Source: an uncultured Maribacter sp. (GTDB lineage: Bacteria; Bacteroidota; Bacteroidia; Flavobacteriales; Flavobacteriaceae). From it: a DNA stretch of 64,000 nt. This document shows positions 54,481 to 62,997 of the stretch, in pieces. The position numbers were made by a program, and so were the translations under genes. Below the pieces are notes generated by a model. That model made no database searches. It was given only the letters and a program-made list of their open reading frames with translations, and was not told the DNA's origin. Position 1 is the first letter of the stretch, and the number at the start of each line of letters is the position of its first letter. The DNA lies in NCBI RefSeq assembly GCF_947500985.1, contig NZ_CANMTX010000002.1, positions 1 to 64,000 of the forward strand, in the 5' to 3' direction.

Positions 54481-55518
54481 ATGAAAAAGTTAACCATAAA
54501 TAGTTCTAAGTCTAGCGATATGTTTGCTCAAATACAGAAATGTATACAAGGCGAGCTTATAGAAGATTGGGGTGAAAGTGTTTTTACTTTTAATAATACA
54601 GCTGGAAAAGGCTCTTTGAGAACCATAGATTTTAATTGGGGAGTGTCTCTTATTGATTGTAATATGAAACTGGCTGAAGAGGCTAAAATCGTTTTTGATA
54701 CTAAAGACCTGGCACCAATTGAATTTATTTTTATCAGTAAAGGATACTTTGAGTACAGCGAGAACAATACAAATTCTTATACCAGGTTAGAGCAATTTCA
54801 GAATACGATTATATCGCATAAACGTAATGCCGAAAAGACATTTCTGTTCCCAAAAGATGAACACTTAAAAATTAATTTCATACGAATAAATCGGCAAGAA
54901 TATTTACAAAAAAAGAACAACAATGTCTCTCAATTAAACCAATTATTGGTGTCATTGTTTAATGATAGTGAAGGGGAGGCTACTTTTAACCATGGTGGTA
55001 ATTTTAGTTTAAAAATTGCAGATGAAATTAAGTTACTAAACGATGTTGATACTACTTGCGGAATGTTAAGGTCTCTTTCACTTGAAGGCAGACTTTATCT
55101 AATTCTATCGCTACAGTTATTAGAACATAAAAATTTTGAAGAAAATATGAATTTACCTGAAGCTATCTCTAAAGAGGATATTCTAAAGATTCACAAATTA
55201 ACCACTTATATATTAGAGCATATTTCTGATACTGTTTCTATAACATCGTTAAGCGCAGAATCTGGACTAAGCCCAAAAAAACTTCAAATTGGTTTTAAGA
55301 TTTTATATTCTAAAACCGTGAATGAATATGTAAGGCAGCTGAAATTAGAAATCTCAAAAGATTATCTAAAAAATACTGATTTATCGGTGTCTGAAATTGT
55401 GTATGCGATTGGAATAAAGAGTAGAAGTTATTTCTCTAAAATATTCTTTGAAGCCTATGATATTTTACCAACAGATTATAGAAAGCATTTAAAAAACAAA
55501 AATGCTTCTTTACGCTAA
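54481..55518 (+). CDS. AraC-family transcriptional regulator
   Basis: A 345-residue regulator. The N-terminal 220 residues form an unrecognised sensor domain, and the C-terminal 100 residues are the double helix-turn-helix (ISDTVSITSLSAESGLSPKKLQ and LSVSEIVYAIGIKSRSYFSK). The ligand is unknown. It converges with the SRAP gene, overlapping 4 bases at the stop codons. An inverted repeat just upstream suggests autoregulation. Confidence 0.92.
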   Translation: MKKLTINSSKSSDMFAQIQKCIQGELIEDWGESVFTFNNTAGKGSLRTIDFNWGVSLIDCNMKLAEEAKIVFDTKDLAPIEFIFISKGYFEYSENNTNSYTRLEQFQNTIISHKRNAEKTFLFPKDEHLKINFIRINRQEYLQKKNNNVSQLNQLLVSLFNDSEGEATFNHGGNFSLKIADEIKLLNDVDTTCGMLRSLSLEGRLYLILSLQLLEHKNFEENMNLPEAISKEDILKIHKLTTYILEHISDTVSITSLSAESGLSPKKLQIGFKILYSKTVNEYVRQLKLEISKDYLKNTDLSVSEIVYAIGIKSRSYFSKIFFEAYDILPTDYRKHLKNKNASLR

Positions 55519-56207
55519 CTTTCTGGATACTCATAAGGCATTAACATACTGTCATATGAGATATCTTGATTAAACAGATTCTTTGCAATAGGTCGTATTT
55601 CTAAATCTGTTGTATGTGGCGGTTGTAAAATCATTTGCGCCCTTTCAATTCTAGTGTCTTCTGAAAGCCATTCATACTTATCATCATGATCTATAATTAC
55701 GGGCATATAATCTACTAGGTTCTGGTAATTAACCACTTCTTTCTCAAGCGGACCAGTAAGTAAGGAACAGGTTATAAAGCCATCATCTAGAATGGTATAA
55801 ATACCTGCCAAGTATAATATCCCGCCATTTTTACCACTTACATGGTAAGGATATATTTCTCCGTTTTTCAATATCGAAGTAAAGAAGCCAGTTACCGGTA
55901 TAATACACCTACTATTCTTAAACGAATCATGATACCATATATTCGTATCTATTTTTTGAGCAGAGATAGTCAACGTGTTCGTCAGCTTTTGAAATAGCTC
56001 CCAATCATCATTAAAAGTACTTGGCAATAAACCCCAAATAGCTAGATTAACAGCATTGGGTTCATTCATGGTAATTATGGGAATAGAGACTTCACTTAAG
56101 CCGCTAATTACTACCTGTGGAGTATATAAATCTGGATACTTGAACAAGGCATTTACATCTTGTTCTATCTCTTTCATTTTTGCTGTATTCGAAATTTTAA
56201 AATACAT
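55515..56207 (-). CDS. SRAP/HMCES-family protein with altered active site
   Basis: A 230-residue protein of the SRAP (YedK/HMCES) fold that normally crosslinks to abasic sites in single-stranded DNA. The fold markers remain (SRCIIPVTGFF, MPVII), but Cys2 is Tyr (MYFKIS), the glutamate after GFxE is changed to Thr (GFFTS) and the His of the IHN motif aligns with Asn (QNLVDYMP). All three catalytic positions are lost, so it should not form the crosslink. Start 56207 is the family position; an upstream in-frame ATG exists at 56231. Confidence 0.78.
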   Translation of the reverse strand: MYFKISNTAKMKEIEQDVNALFKYPDLYTPQVVISGLSEVSIPIITMNEPNAVNLAIWGLLPSTFNDDWELFQKLTNTLTISAQKIDTNIWYHDSFKNSRCIIPVTGFFTSILKNGEIYPYHVSGKNGGILYLAGIYTILDDGFITCSLLTGPLEKEVVNYQNLVDYMPVIIDHDDKYEWLSEDTRIERAQMILQPPHTTDLEIRPIAKNLFNQDISYDSMLMPYEYPES

Positions 56208-56299
56208 ATCAATCGTTTTCATTAAGGACAAATTTCGTCAATAAAACAAAGAGCAATTGTTGCAGAAACACAAAAAGATAACCCATTAAAAATAAGCAT

Positions 56300-56330
56300 A
56301 AAAAAAGAGGCTATTACTAGCCTCTTTTAA
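56300..56330 (-). terminator. Terminator of four-helix protein gene
   Basis: AAAAGAGGCTA / TAGCCTCTTTT perfect stem with a T-run on the minus strand. Confidence 0.9.
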
Positions 56331-56348
56331 CATTCCCCAAACATGTAC

Positions 56349-56798
56349 TTAACTAATATCTTCTAACATTTTAATGTTTGATAGTCCGTTTTTAATAGCC
56401 TCTTTCTGACTTCTTAAAACAGTTGCCGTTGTAGATGGTAATGAAGTATCTTCTAAAACATCTTCATACTCTTCAATTGCAGCTTTTTCTCCTCTAATAG
56501 CCTCTTCTAACATTGCTTCTGCATTATCTAAAGAGAATAGTGCTTTTACATCCATCCAGGCTCTATGTGCTTTACCTGCTATGCTATCGCCTTTATCAAT
56601 CTCTTGACCAAAGGTTTTTATTTCCGCCTTTAGCTCATGACCAAAATCATAACGTTGCTTTGCCTTTGTTTCGAAAAAAGCTTTTAACTGAACATTATCA
56701 GTGTTTTCTGCTGCCTTTTTAAATCCTTTTTCGGCATCATATGTTTTTTCTAAAAGTTCATTTAATTTATTTCCTACTTCTTCTGTATATGTACTCAT
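56349..56798 (-). CDS. PA2169/DUF2383-family four-helix protein
   Basis: A 149-residue helical protein of the PA2169/DUF2383 group (ferritin-like four-helix bundle). Segments EKTYDAEKGFKKAAENT and GEKAAIEEYEDVLEDTSLP are typical. Acidic residues in helices could bind metal, but a proper ferroxidase site is not clear. Such proteins rise under osmotic or desiccation stress. Single gene. Confidence 0.85.
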   Translation of the reverse strand: MSTYTEEVGNKLNELLEKTYDAEKGFKKAAENTDNVQLKAFFETKAKQRYDFGHELKAEIKTFGQEIDKGDSIAGKAHRAWMDVKALFSLDNAEAMLEEAIRGEKAAIEEYEDVLEDTSLPSTTATVLRSQKEAIKNGLSNIKMLEDIS

Positions 56799-56847
56799 TT
56801 TATATAGTTTTAATGATGTGATTTTTATTTAGAGATGTCAATCACAA

Positions 56848-57090
56848 TTACATCTTGTAAAATTTATTTCTATTTTTAAATTCTTGTAATTTTCTTTTTA
56901 GCTCAGTAACATCTTTACTCTTTGATGTATCTGAATTCATTAACACATGCTCCATATCAATTTCGCAAAACGCATCTTCTTGATTACTGCTGTTATCATT
57001 ATCGATACTGTCAACGATAAAATCTCTTAGCAATAAACTGACGAATGCTAATCCTATAATTATCGATATACCTGCAATTAATTGTATCAT
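56848..57090 (-). CDS. Small membrane protein
   Basis: An 80-residue protein with one N-terminal hydrophobic helix (about 3-22) and a charged cytoplasmic or periplasmic tail. No family recognised. It is a monocistronic gene between stress-type genes, which suggests a similar role. Confidence 0.55.
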   Translation of the reverse strand: MIQLIAGISIIIGLAFVSLLLRDFIVDSIDNDNSSNQEDAFCEIDMEHVLMNSDTSKSKDVTELKRKLQEFKNRNKFYKM

Positions 57091-57359
57091 CTGTTTTGTT
57101 TTGATGACAAATATATATTCGATTACACGTACTTTTTATCTTAAAAAATTATTGCATTAACTCCTTTGAATAGCGTTAATTTTCAAGGCTTTAAGGTCAA
57201 AAATATAATGCCCTTGCTACACAATAAAGAATAAAATTATAGAACTTGTAGTATCAAATTAGTTCTCACGTTTGTGCTACTCTAAATGGTTATTTCCATC
57301 ACATGGTTCTCCAAAAAACTAGCTGTGATGGAAAGCACAAACAATTAAATACATGTATT

Positions 57360-57572
57360 ATGATAAGAAAAGGAACAACAGTAAAATGGTCATGGGGTAA
57401 TGGTACTGCAGAAGGTAAAGTTGAAGAAACATATACTTCAAAAACAACTAAGACAATTAAAGGAAATGAAGTTACCAGAAATGGTAGTGATGATGATAAG
57501 GCACTTTATATTCAACAAGAAGATGGCGATTATGTTTTAAAGAGCGAAAGTGAAGTTGAACGTGCCGATTAA
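57360..57572 (+). CDS. DUF2945-like Tudor-type small protein
   Basis: A 70-residue basic β-rich protein resembling the DUF2945/hypervirulence-associated Tudor-like family (MIRKGTTVKWSWGNGTAEGKV start, GDYVLKSESEV end). The start at 57360 is better than the frame opening at 57303. Such genes are often found with stress genes; the role is unknown. It lies 21 bases from the end of the convergent topoisomerase gene. Confidence 0.8.
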   Translation: MIRKGTTVKWSWGNGTAEGKVEETYTSKTTKTIKGNEVTRNGSDDDKALYIQQEDGDYVLKSESEVERAD

Positions 57573-57593
57573 TTTTTACGTAAGATTTTAATA

Positions 57594-58670
57594 CTACTTC
57601 TTTATCTCTAAATTCAATAACGGATTAAAATCGGCTATAAGGTTTATCAATGCTTTTTCTGCTGCTGTTTGGTATTCTGAAGAAGTTGCCTTCTCTACAT
57701 TTTCAAAAACATCATTGAGCTCATTCTTTTCATACTTATTGACTACAAATGGATGCACATAGTATTTCTTGCAGACATTTCTAGTATTACCCAACGCTCT
57801 AGCGGTATCGTCAAATGCTTTTATAACATTCTTTTTAATTTCACTTTCCAAATCTGTAGTTTCATTTTCCATGAGCGATTCAAAGAATATCAGCGTACCA
57901 GACCATGTTCTAAAATCTTTTGCAGTAAAAAGTTCTCCGCTTATTTCTTGTAAATACTCATTGACCATGCCACTGTCAACTCCCGTTTTAGCTCCGTCTT
58001 CATCAAAGAATTGAAAAAGATCCCAACCAGGTATTTCTTCGCATTGCAATACTAACTTGCGTAATTTTCTATTATTTAAAGTGATACTGTGCTTTTTACC
58101 TTTCTTGCCGGTAAATTCAAACTTTAGCTTATTCTTACTGGTTTTTAAGTGCCTTGTTCTTAGGGTGGATAAGCCATAGGTCTTGTTTCGTTTTGCATAT
58201 TGTTGATTACCTATTCGTATATGGGTTTCTTCCATTAATCTGACAATTAGTGCAAGAACTTTTTCTTTAGGCCACCCGTCTAACTGTAAATCTTCATCTA
58301 CCTTTTTTCTAATTACAGGCAAAGCTTCCCCAAATTGATGCATTCTTAAAAACTTGGTTCGGTTTCTCACCCTTAACCACAATTCATGGTAACGATATTG
58401 AAGTCTATGCTTGACATCAAAACCTACTGCTTGCAAATGTGCATTTGCTATCGGTGCAATTTTTACTTCTTGCCATGCCGGTGGAATCACCAGTTTTTTT
58501 ATTCTAGATAATTCAGCTTTTTTACTCAGCGGCTTGTTCTTTAATAGGTATAGAAATTTATCTTTCTCTTTAATACGCAGAATAGATAGTGCTTCTCTGT
58601 TTACATATTTTAAGTGCATATGTGCAGCTACATCATGTGGTTCACTCGCCAGTAGTTCTGAATAATTCAT
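57594..58670 (-). CDS. DNA topoisomerase IB
   Basis: A 358-residue type IB topoisomerase, similar to poxvirus-type enzymes of bacteria. The RxxK...R...H...Y set is visible: Arg in MEETHIRIGNQQYA, Lys in the KGKKH region, Arg/His near DFRTWSGT and the tyrosine in NTRNVCKKYYVHPFV. It relaxes supercoils through a 3'-phosphotyrosine link. It is an accessory enzyme, often found in stress-gene groups. Confidence 0.93.
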   Translation of the reverse strand: MNYSELLASEPHDVAAHMHLKYVNREALSILRIKEKDKFLYLLKNKPLSKKAELSRIKKLVIPPAWQEVKIAPIANAHLQAVGFDVKHRLQYRYHELWLRVRNRTKFLRMHQFGEALPVIRKKVDEDLQLDGWPKEKVLALIVRLMEETHIRIGNQQYAKRNKTYGLSTLRTRHLKTSKNKLKFEFTGKKGKKHSITLNNRKLRKLVLQCEEIPGWDLFQFFDEDGAKTGVDSGMVNEYLQEISGELFTAKDFRTWSGTLIFFESLMENETTDLESEIKKNVIKAFDDTARALGNTRNVCKKYYVHPFVVNKYEKNELNDVFENVEKATSSEYQTAAEKALINLIADFNPLLNLEIKK

Positions 58671-58925
58671 CTATTATATCCTTTTAAGGTTGGCATTTGT
58701 ACAAATTGATTAATTTGTTTATTCTTTTTCGCGCAACTTGAAACAAAAATAACAAATCAAGAAGCTAAATTGGTGTCCTATACAACTCTTTTATAGCCTA
58801 AAAACTTCTTTCAACTAGCTCATAAGTAGCACATACTAAGTTCGATTGTGGTAGAATTTTTCTTATACGGATTCTTTTTAATCGCAGAAGTTGTATACCT
58901 TTCCTTATATAAATAGCCATTGCTT

Positions 58926-59531
58926 ATGAAAGGAGAACCTATGTTAATATGTATACCAGACATAAGCGGCTTTACAGAGTTTATGAGCGAAACTGATTTT
59001 GAATTAAGTTCAAAAATCATTCCTGCGCTTCTAAACCAAATTATCTACACGAATAATATCGGACTCAAAGTTTCTGAAATTGAAGGCGATGCCGTTCTAT
59101 TTTTTAAGACCGGCGAAATGCCAAGCTTAGAAAACCTTATTGAACAGTGTAGAATGTTTTATACCGAATTTTATAAAGAACTGGCATCACTTAGAAAAAA
59201 ACATAAGAAGAATAAAGATGCCGAATCTATACCCGAAATACTCGGCCTAAAAATCATACTACATTACGGTAAAGAAATTGCTTTGACCAAAGTTGGTAAC
59301 AGTATAAAACTCTTTGGCGAAGACCTTATCATTGCTCACAAGCTGTTGAAAAACGAAATTAACTTGAGCGAATATTTACTCTTAACCGATGGCTTGACCA
59401 ATTACTATAAAGAGAATAATTTAAACGATCAGTTCGATTGGGGCTCATTAAAACAAAACTCAACAGAGTATGATCACGTAGGTGAAATTAACTACTCATA
59501 TATCAACTTAAAACCTTTGGTAGAAGAATAA
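58926..59531 (+). CDS. DUF2652 nucleotide-cyclase-fold protein
   Basis: A 201-residue protein that keeps the class III nucleotide cyclase pattern: metal Asp12 in PDISGFTEF and Asp55 in EIEGDAVLFF, with Glu51 at the base-specifying position as in guanylate cyclases. The later NxxxR motif is changed (FGEDLIIAHKLL: Ile for Asn, Lys for Arg). So binding of a nucleotide is plausible but cyclase activity is doubtful. The start 58926 is preferred over TTG at 58920. Confidence 0.82.
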   Translation: MKGEPMLICIPDISGFTEFMSETDFELSSKIIPALLNQIIYTNNIGLKVSEIEGDAVLFFKTGEMPSLENLIEQCRMFYTEFYKELASLRKKHKKNKDAESIPEILGLKIILHYGKEIALTKVGNSIKLFGEDLIIAHKLLKNEINLSEYLLLTDGLTNYYKENNLNDQFDWGSLKQNSTEYDHVGEINYSYINLKPLVEE

Positions 59532-59606
59532 GTTTTATTACCAATCCAAAACTGTAAAACGTTCATCATTTAGTTTTCTGAGTCAATGGTAACCTTCTAT
59601 ACCCTT

Positions 59607-59614
59607 TAACTTTG
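59607..59614 (+). promoter_or_regulatory. Likely -7 box of dps promoter
   Basis: TAACTTTG matches TAnnTTTG, 25 bases before the dps start. Confidence 0.5.
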
Positions 59615-59638
59615 TAGCATATTAATTAAACAAAAATT

Positions 59639-60106
59639 ATGAGCTATTTAGATATAAAATCAAAAGATATAAAGCCAATCGTAGATGAATTGAACACTCT
59701 ATTGGCAGATTACAATTTGTACTACCAAAACCTAAGAGGATACCATTGGAATGTTTCTGGAAAGAACTTTTTTGATCTTCATATTAAGTTTGAGGAATTA
59801 TATACCGATGCAAGAATAAAGATCGATGAAATTGCTGAGCGAATCTTAACCTTAAGACATAACCCAACTAGCGAATTTTCTAAATATTTTGAAATGTCTT
59901 CTATTAAAGAAACTTCTTCTCTTATTGCAGATACCGATATGGTAGACCATATTTTAAATCAGCATGAAACGTTGTTGAAGCAAATGAACAAAGTAATTAA
60001 GAAAGCGGAAGGTGGTGGAGATGAAGGAACTATTGATATGATTGGAGCATATATCGGTGAAATCGAAAAAGTAAGTTGGATGCTTGACGCCTGGTCAAAA
60101 GAATAA
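59639..60106 (+). CDS. dps: Dps-family ferritin-like protein
   Basis: A 155-residue ferritin-like protein that stores iron and protects DNA. The ferroxidase segment NLRGYHWNVSGKNFFDLHIKFEELYTDARIKIDEIAERI carries the expected His and Asp/Glu. Length matches Dps. It is a single gene with a Bacteroidota -7 box and a strong terminator. Confidence 0.95.
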   Translation: MSYLDIKSKDIKPIVDELNTLLADYNLYYQNLRGYHWNVSGKNFFDLHIKFEELYTDARIKIDEIAERILTLRHNPTSEFSKYFEMSSIKETSSLIADTDMVDHILNQHETLLKQMNKVIKKAEGGGDEGTIDMIGAYIGEIEKVSWMLDAWSKE

Positions 60107-60126
60107 AACTACTATATATACAGTAT

Positions 60127-60160
60127 AAAAAAAGCACCTCTTTAAAAGAGGTGCTTTTTG
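60127..60160. terminator. Bidirectional terminator after dps
   Basis: AAAGCACCTCTTT / AAAGAGGTGCTTT stem with flanking A- and T-runs, between dps and the convergent envelope operon. Confidence 0.9.
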
Positions 60161-60196
60161 CTTTCAACTAGATTACCATTGCAATCTAATTGCAAA

Positions 60197-60391
60197 TTAC
60201 TTTACTACTTTTCGCATCAAATATAACATACCAAATTTCTTGGCAGCCGAGAATGCGGTCGATACCCAATTATACGGACTCAAATCTTCTTGTACATCTT
60301 GTTTCAATCCTTTAAGCTCTTCTAAAGCAATTTCGCGCTCTAATTTTAAGCGTTTTAAATTAAACTCTATTTCCTCAAAATTTTTGTACAT
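60197..60391 (-). CDS. DUF6327-like small protein
   Basis: A 64-residue charged helical protein (coiled coil about 5-40, then a more hydrophobic tail FGMLYLMRKVVK). It is the last gene of a three-gene operon with the holin-like and YtxH genes (6-base gap). Probable role at the inner membrane with them; not proven. Confidence 0.7.
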   Translation of the reverse strand: MYKNFEEIEFNLKRLKLEREIALEELKGLKQDVQEDLSPYNWVSTAFSAAKKFGMLYLMRKVVK

Positions 60392-60397
60392 ATCTTC

Positions 60398-60745
60398 TTA
60401 ATTAAAGAATTTAACAGACAGCTTTTTTACTAGCATATTATCAATTTTACCTCTAAAAACATAAGCTAAAATTAATAACACTATAAATAAAACTCCGGCA
60501 ATTAAACATGCGCCAACCATACTCTCAAGAATGTTCGCCAAGAAAACGACACCAGCTACAGTTATAAATATAAGTGCCAAAAAAGCAAGACCACCTACAA
60601 CTGCCATTTTTAGCAGCATACCGGTGGTCATTGTTAATTGTTGAAACACTTTTAGCCTGTAGTATTCTTGGGTTTTCTTATAGTAAACCTCTCCTACATC
60701 AATTGCCTTATTAGACGTTTCGTTAAGTGATTCAATAACTCCCAT
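60398..60745 (-). CDS. Phage-holin-3-6/DUF1469-like membrane protein
   Basis: A 115-residue protein with two membrane helices (about 47-70 and 76-98) after an amphipathic N-terminal part. This architecture fits the phage_holin_3_6 (DUF1469) family, widespread in bacteria without any phage link. Its start directly follows the YtxH stop. Likely an envelope stress protein. Confidence 0.82.
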   Translation of the reverse strand: MGVIESLNETSNKAIDVGEVYYKKTQEYYRLKVFQQLTMTTGMLLKMAVVGGLAFLALIFITVAGVVFLANILESMVGACLIAGVLFIVLLILAYVFRGKIDNMLVKKLSVKFFN

Positions 60746-61078
60746 TTATACTGTTTTCTGCAGTTTCTTATTTTTTGTCTTCAACTCAGACAATTTTTTC
60801 TCTAAGGTTGAAATCACATCCTCTGTTTTATAACTTAAATCAGATACTAAAGATTCTACTCTTGTGTCCAATGTTTGCTTTTCGTCAGTCATTTTAGAAG
60901 CAACTCTATTTTTTAGATCTACTGCACTATCTGCAAAATTATCTCTTGTAGCAGCTGCTTGATCAGCAATTAATTTTCTTGTATTCTCACCCTTATCTGG
61001 TGCGTAAAGAATTCCTAAGGCTGCACCTATGGCAGATCCTGCGATAATTGCTAATAATGTATTTCCACTATTGTTCAT
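60746..61078 (-). CDS. YtxH-domain protein
   Basis: A 110-residue protein with an N-terminal glycine-zipper membrane helix (IAGSAIGAALGILYAPDKG, about 10-28) and a long charged coiled coil. YtxH proteins are small general-stress membrane proteins. First gene in the three-gene operon; no gap to the next gene. Confidence 0.9.
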   Translation of the reverse strand: MNNSGNTLLAIIAGSAIGAALGILYAPDKGENTRKLIADQAAATRDNFADSAVDLKNRVASKMTDEKQTLDTRVESLVSDLSYKTEDVISTLEKKLSELKTKNKKLQKTV

Positions 61079-61270
61079 ATTATATATTTTAAATTAAACG
61101 TTTTTTTATACCTGATAAAATATTTATTATCCTGCTATACAAATGTCTTAAATAAAGACACAACTACTTAACTCAAAACCTTTTAATATTGACGTTAACA
61201 ATAGCTAAAAGGGTTAAGAATTATATGGAACGAATTAATGCATCAAACTGTTTAACTCTAAATTTGAAAC

Positions 61271-62632
61271 ATGAAAGAATATCAAACTAAGAATCCGTAC
61301 AACGGTGAGGTTGTAAATACATATACACAAGACAGCACTGCAGATATAGAAGAAAAATTAAATAAAGCTTTAGTTATAGAAGCCTCTTGGGCAGCTATGG
61401 AAATTGAAGATAGGTGCGAACTTCTCACTAACGTAGCAGAACTGCTAATAGAACGTAAAGAGGAATATGCAGAACTCATGACACAAGAAATGGGAAAACC
61501 TTATTCGCAAGGTATTTCTGAAATTGAAAAATGCGCTTGGGCATGTGATTTTTATGCACATAACGCTGAAGATCTTTTAGCTGATGAGGTCATAGAAACA
61601 GACGCTGACGAAAGTTTTATAAGTCACGATCCCTTAGGATGTATTCTTGCCGTAATGCCATGGAATTATCCTTTTTGGCAAGTACTTCGTTTTGCAGCAC
61701 CTACATTAACCGCAGGTAATACCGCATTACTTAAACATGCGCAAAATGTAACTGGTTGTTCCATGGCTATTGAAAAGCTATTCTTAGATGCAGGATATCC
61801 TGAAGGATGTTTTCAAAGTTTAAAAGCGGGACATGAAGAAATTGAAAAACTTATTGCCAATGACGGAATCAAAGCCGTAACCTTGACCGGAAGCGAAAAA
61901 GCTGGTAAGTCAATAGCAGGTACAGCAGGAAAAAACTTAAAAAAATCTGTTCTTGAACTTGGTGGAAACAATGCTTGTATTGTATGGGAAGATGCCGATT
62001 TAGATCAACACATAGATACTATGGTGACTGCACGTATGCAGAACACGGGTCAAAGCTGTATTGCTGCAAAACGCTTTATAGTTTGTGAGGGTATTTATGA
62101 TGTTTTTCTAGAAAAATTTACTGCAAAGGTGAAGTCACTTCAAGGTGGCGACCCTATGAAAAAAGATACGTTTATTGGTGTAATGGCTCGCGAAGATTTA
62201 GCCGAAGAACTTCAAAAACAAGTGAACGATTCTGTAAAACAAGGTGCTAAAGTTGTGTTAGGTAATATGCGAAACGATGCTTATTTCTCACCTACCATAC
62301 TAACCGATGTTACTGTAGACATGCCCGTATTTAAAGAGGAAACTTTTGGACCTGTTGCTGCGATAACCAAAGCAAAAAATAGAGAAGAAGCTATTGCCTT
62401 AGCTGCAAATTCTAGATTAGGACTTGGTAGTATGCTATTCACTGAAGATATAGATGCCGCAATGGATGTTATATCTAATATACCTGATGGCGCATTCTTT
62501 ATAAACGATATGGTCAAATCTGATCCACGATTGCCTTTTGGAGGTACAAAAGCATCTGGCTATGGTAGAGAACTATCTAGAGAAGGCATCTTAGAATTCG
62601 TAAACAAGAAAACGGTTTACATTAAAAAATAA
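61271..62632 (+). CDS. NAD(P)-dependent aldehyde dehydrogenase (SSADH-like)
   Basis: A 453-residue aldehyde dehydrogenase. The catalytic Glu229 (LELGGNN) and Cys263 (GQSCIAA) are present, and the cofactor loop LTGSEKAGKSIAG is in place. The sequence is closest in style to succinate-semialdehyde dehydrogenases (GabD/YneI), but the substrate is open. A membrane protein gene follows after 4 bases. Confidence 0.93.
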   Translation: MKEYQTKNPYNGEVVNTYTQDSTADIEEKLNKALVIEASWAAMEIEDRCELLTNVAELLIERKEEYAELMTQEMGKPYSQGISEIEKCAWACDFYAHNAEDLLADEVIETDADESFISHDPLGCILAVMPWNYPFWQVLRFAAPTLTAGNTALLKHAQNVTGCSMAIEKLFLDAGYPEGCFQSLKAGHEEIEKLIANDGIKAVTLTGSEKAGKSIAGTAGKNLKKSVLELGGNNACIVWEDADLDQHIDTMVTARMQNTGQSCIAAKRFIVCEGIYDVFLEKFTAKVKSLQGGDPMKKDTFIGVMAREDLAEELQKQVNDSVKQGAKVVLGNMRNDAYFSPTILTDVTVDMPVFKEETFGPVAAITKAKNREEAIALAANSRLGLGSMLFTEDIDAAMDVISNIPDGAFFINDMVKSDPRLPFGGTKASGYGRELSREGILEFVNKKTVYIKK

Positions 62633-62636
62633 AATT

Positions 62637-62807
62637 ATGACACAAAATAAACAAGAGACGAAGTTCGTAAAAGAGCCCGAAGAAAATACACAACAATACA
62701 TTCTGCAAAAGAATAAAAAAACTAAAGTAGGGGTAACCATACTGATTGCCTTTTTAGTACTACTTATTATTGGTCTCGTAATTTCAAATGTGTTTTTTAC
62801 CAACTAA
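62637..62807 (+). CDS. 56-residue single-pass membrane protein
   Basis: A small protein (starts MTQNKQETKFVKEPEENTQQ) with a charged cytoplasmic head, a Lys-rich stretch (KKNKKTK-type) and one hydrophobic helix at about 32-50, ending FFTN. It starts 4 bases after the aldehyde dehydrogenase stop, so they share an mRNA. Function unknown; topology and spacing support it as real. Confidence 0.65.
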   Translation: MTQNKQETKFVKEPEENTQQYILQKNKKTKVGVTILIAFLVLLIIGLVISNVFFTN

Positions 62808-62826
62808 AGTACAAGACTTAATATAT

Positions 62827-62858
62827 AAAAGGTGAGCATAATTTATTCTCACCTTTTT
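62827..62858 (+). terminator. Terminator after the membrane protein gene
   Basis: AAAAGGTGAG / CTCACCTTTT perfect stem followed by T. Confidence 0.85.
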
Positions 62859-62997
62859 AGTCGTGCTAACTTATACCTTATGTGTTAAGGTTTATCGATT
62901 CTTACTTTCAATGAAGATGAATTCACGAAGGTTTCCAACTATCCACTAAACGCAAGAGAATTATTTTTGTACTTTTCTAAAGTATTATAAAACCATC

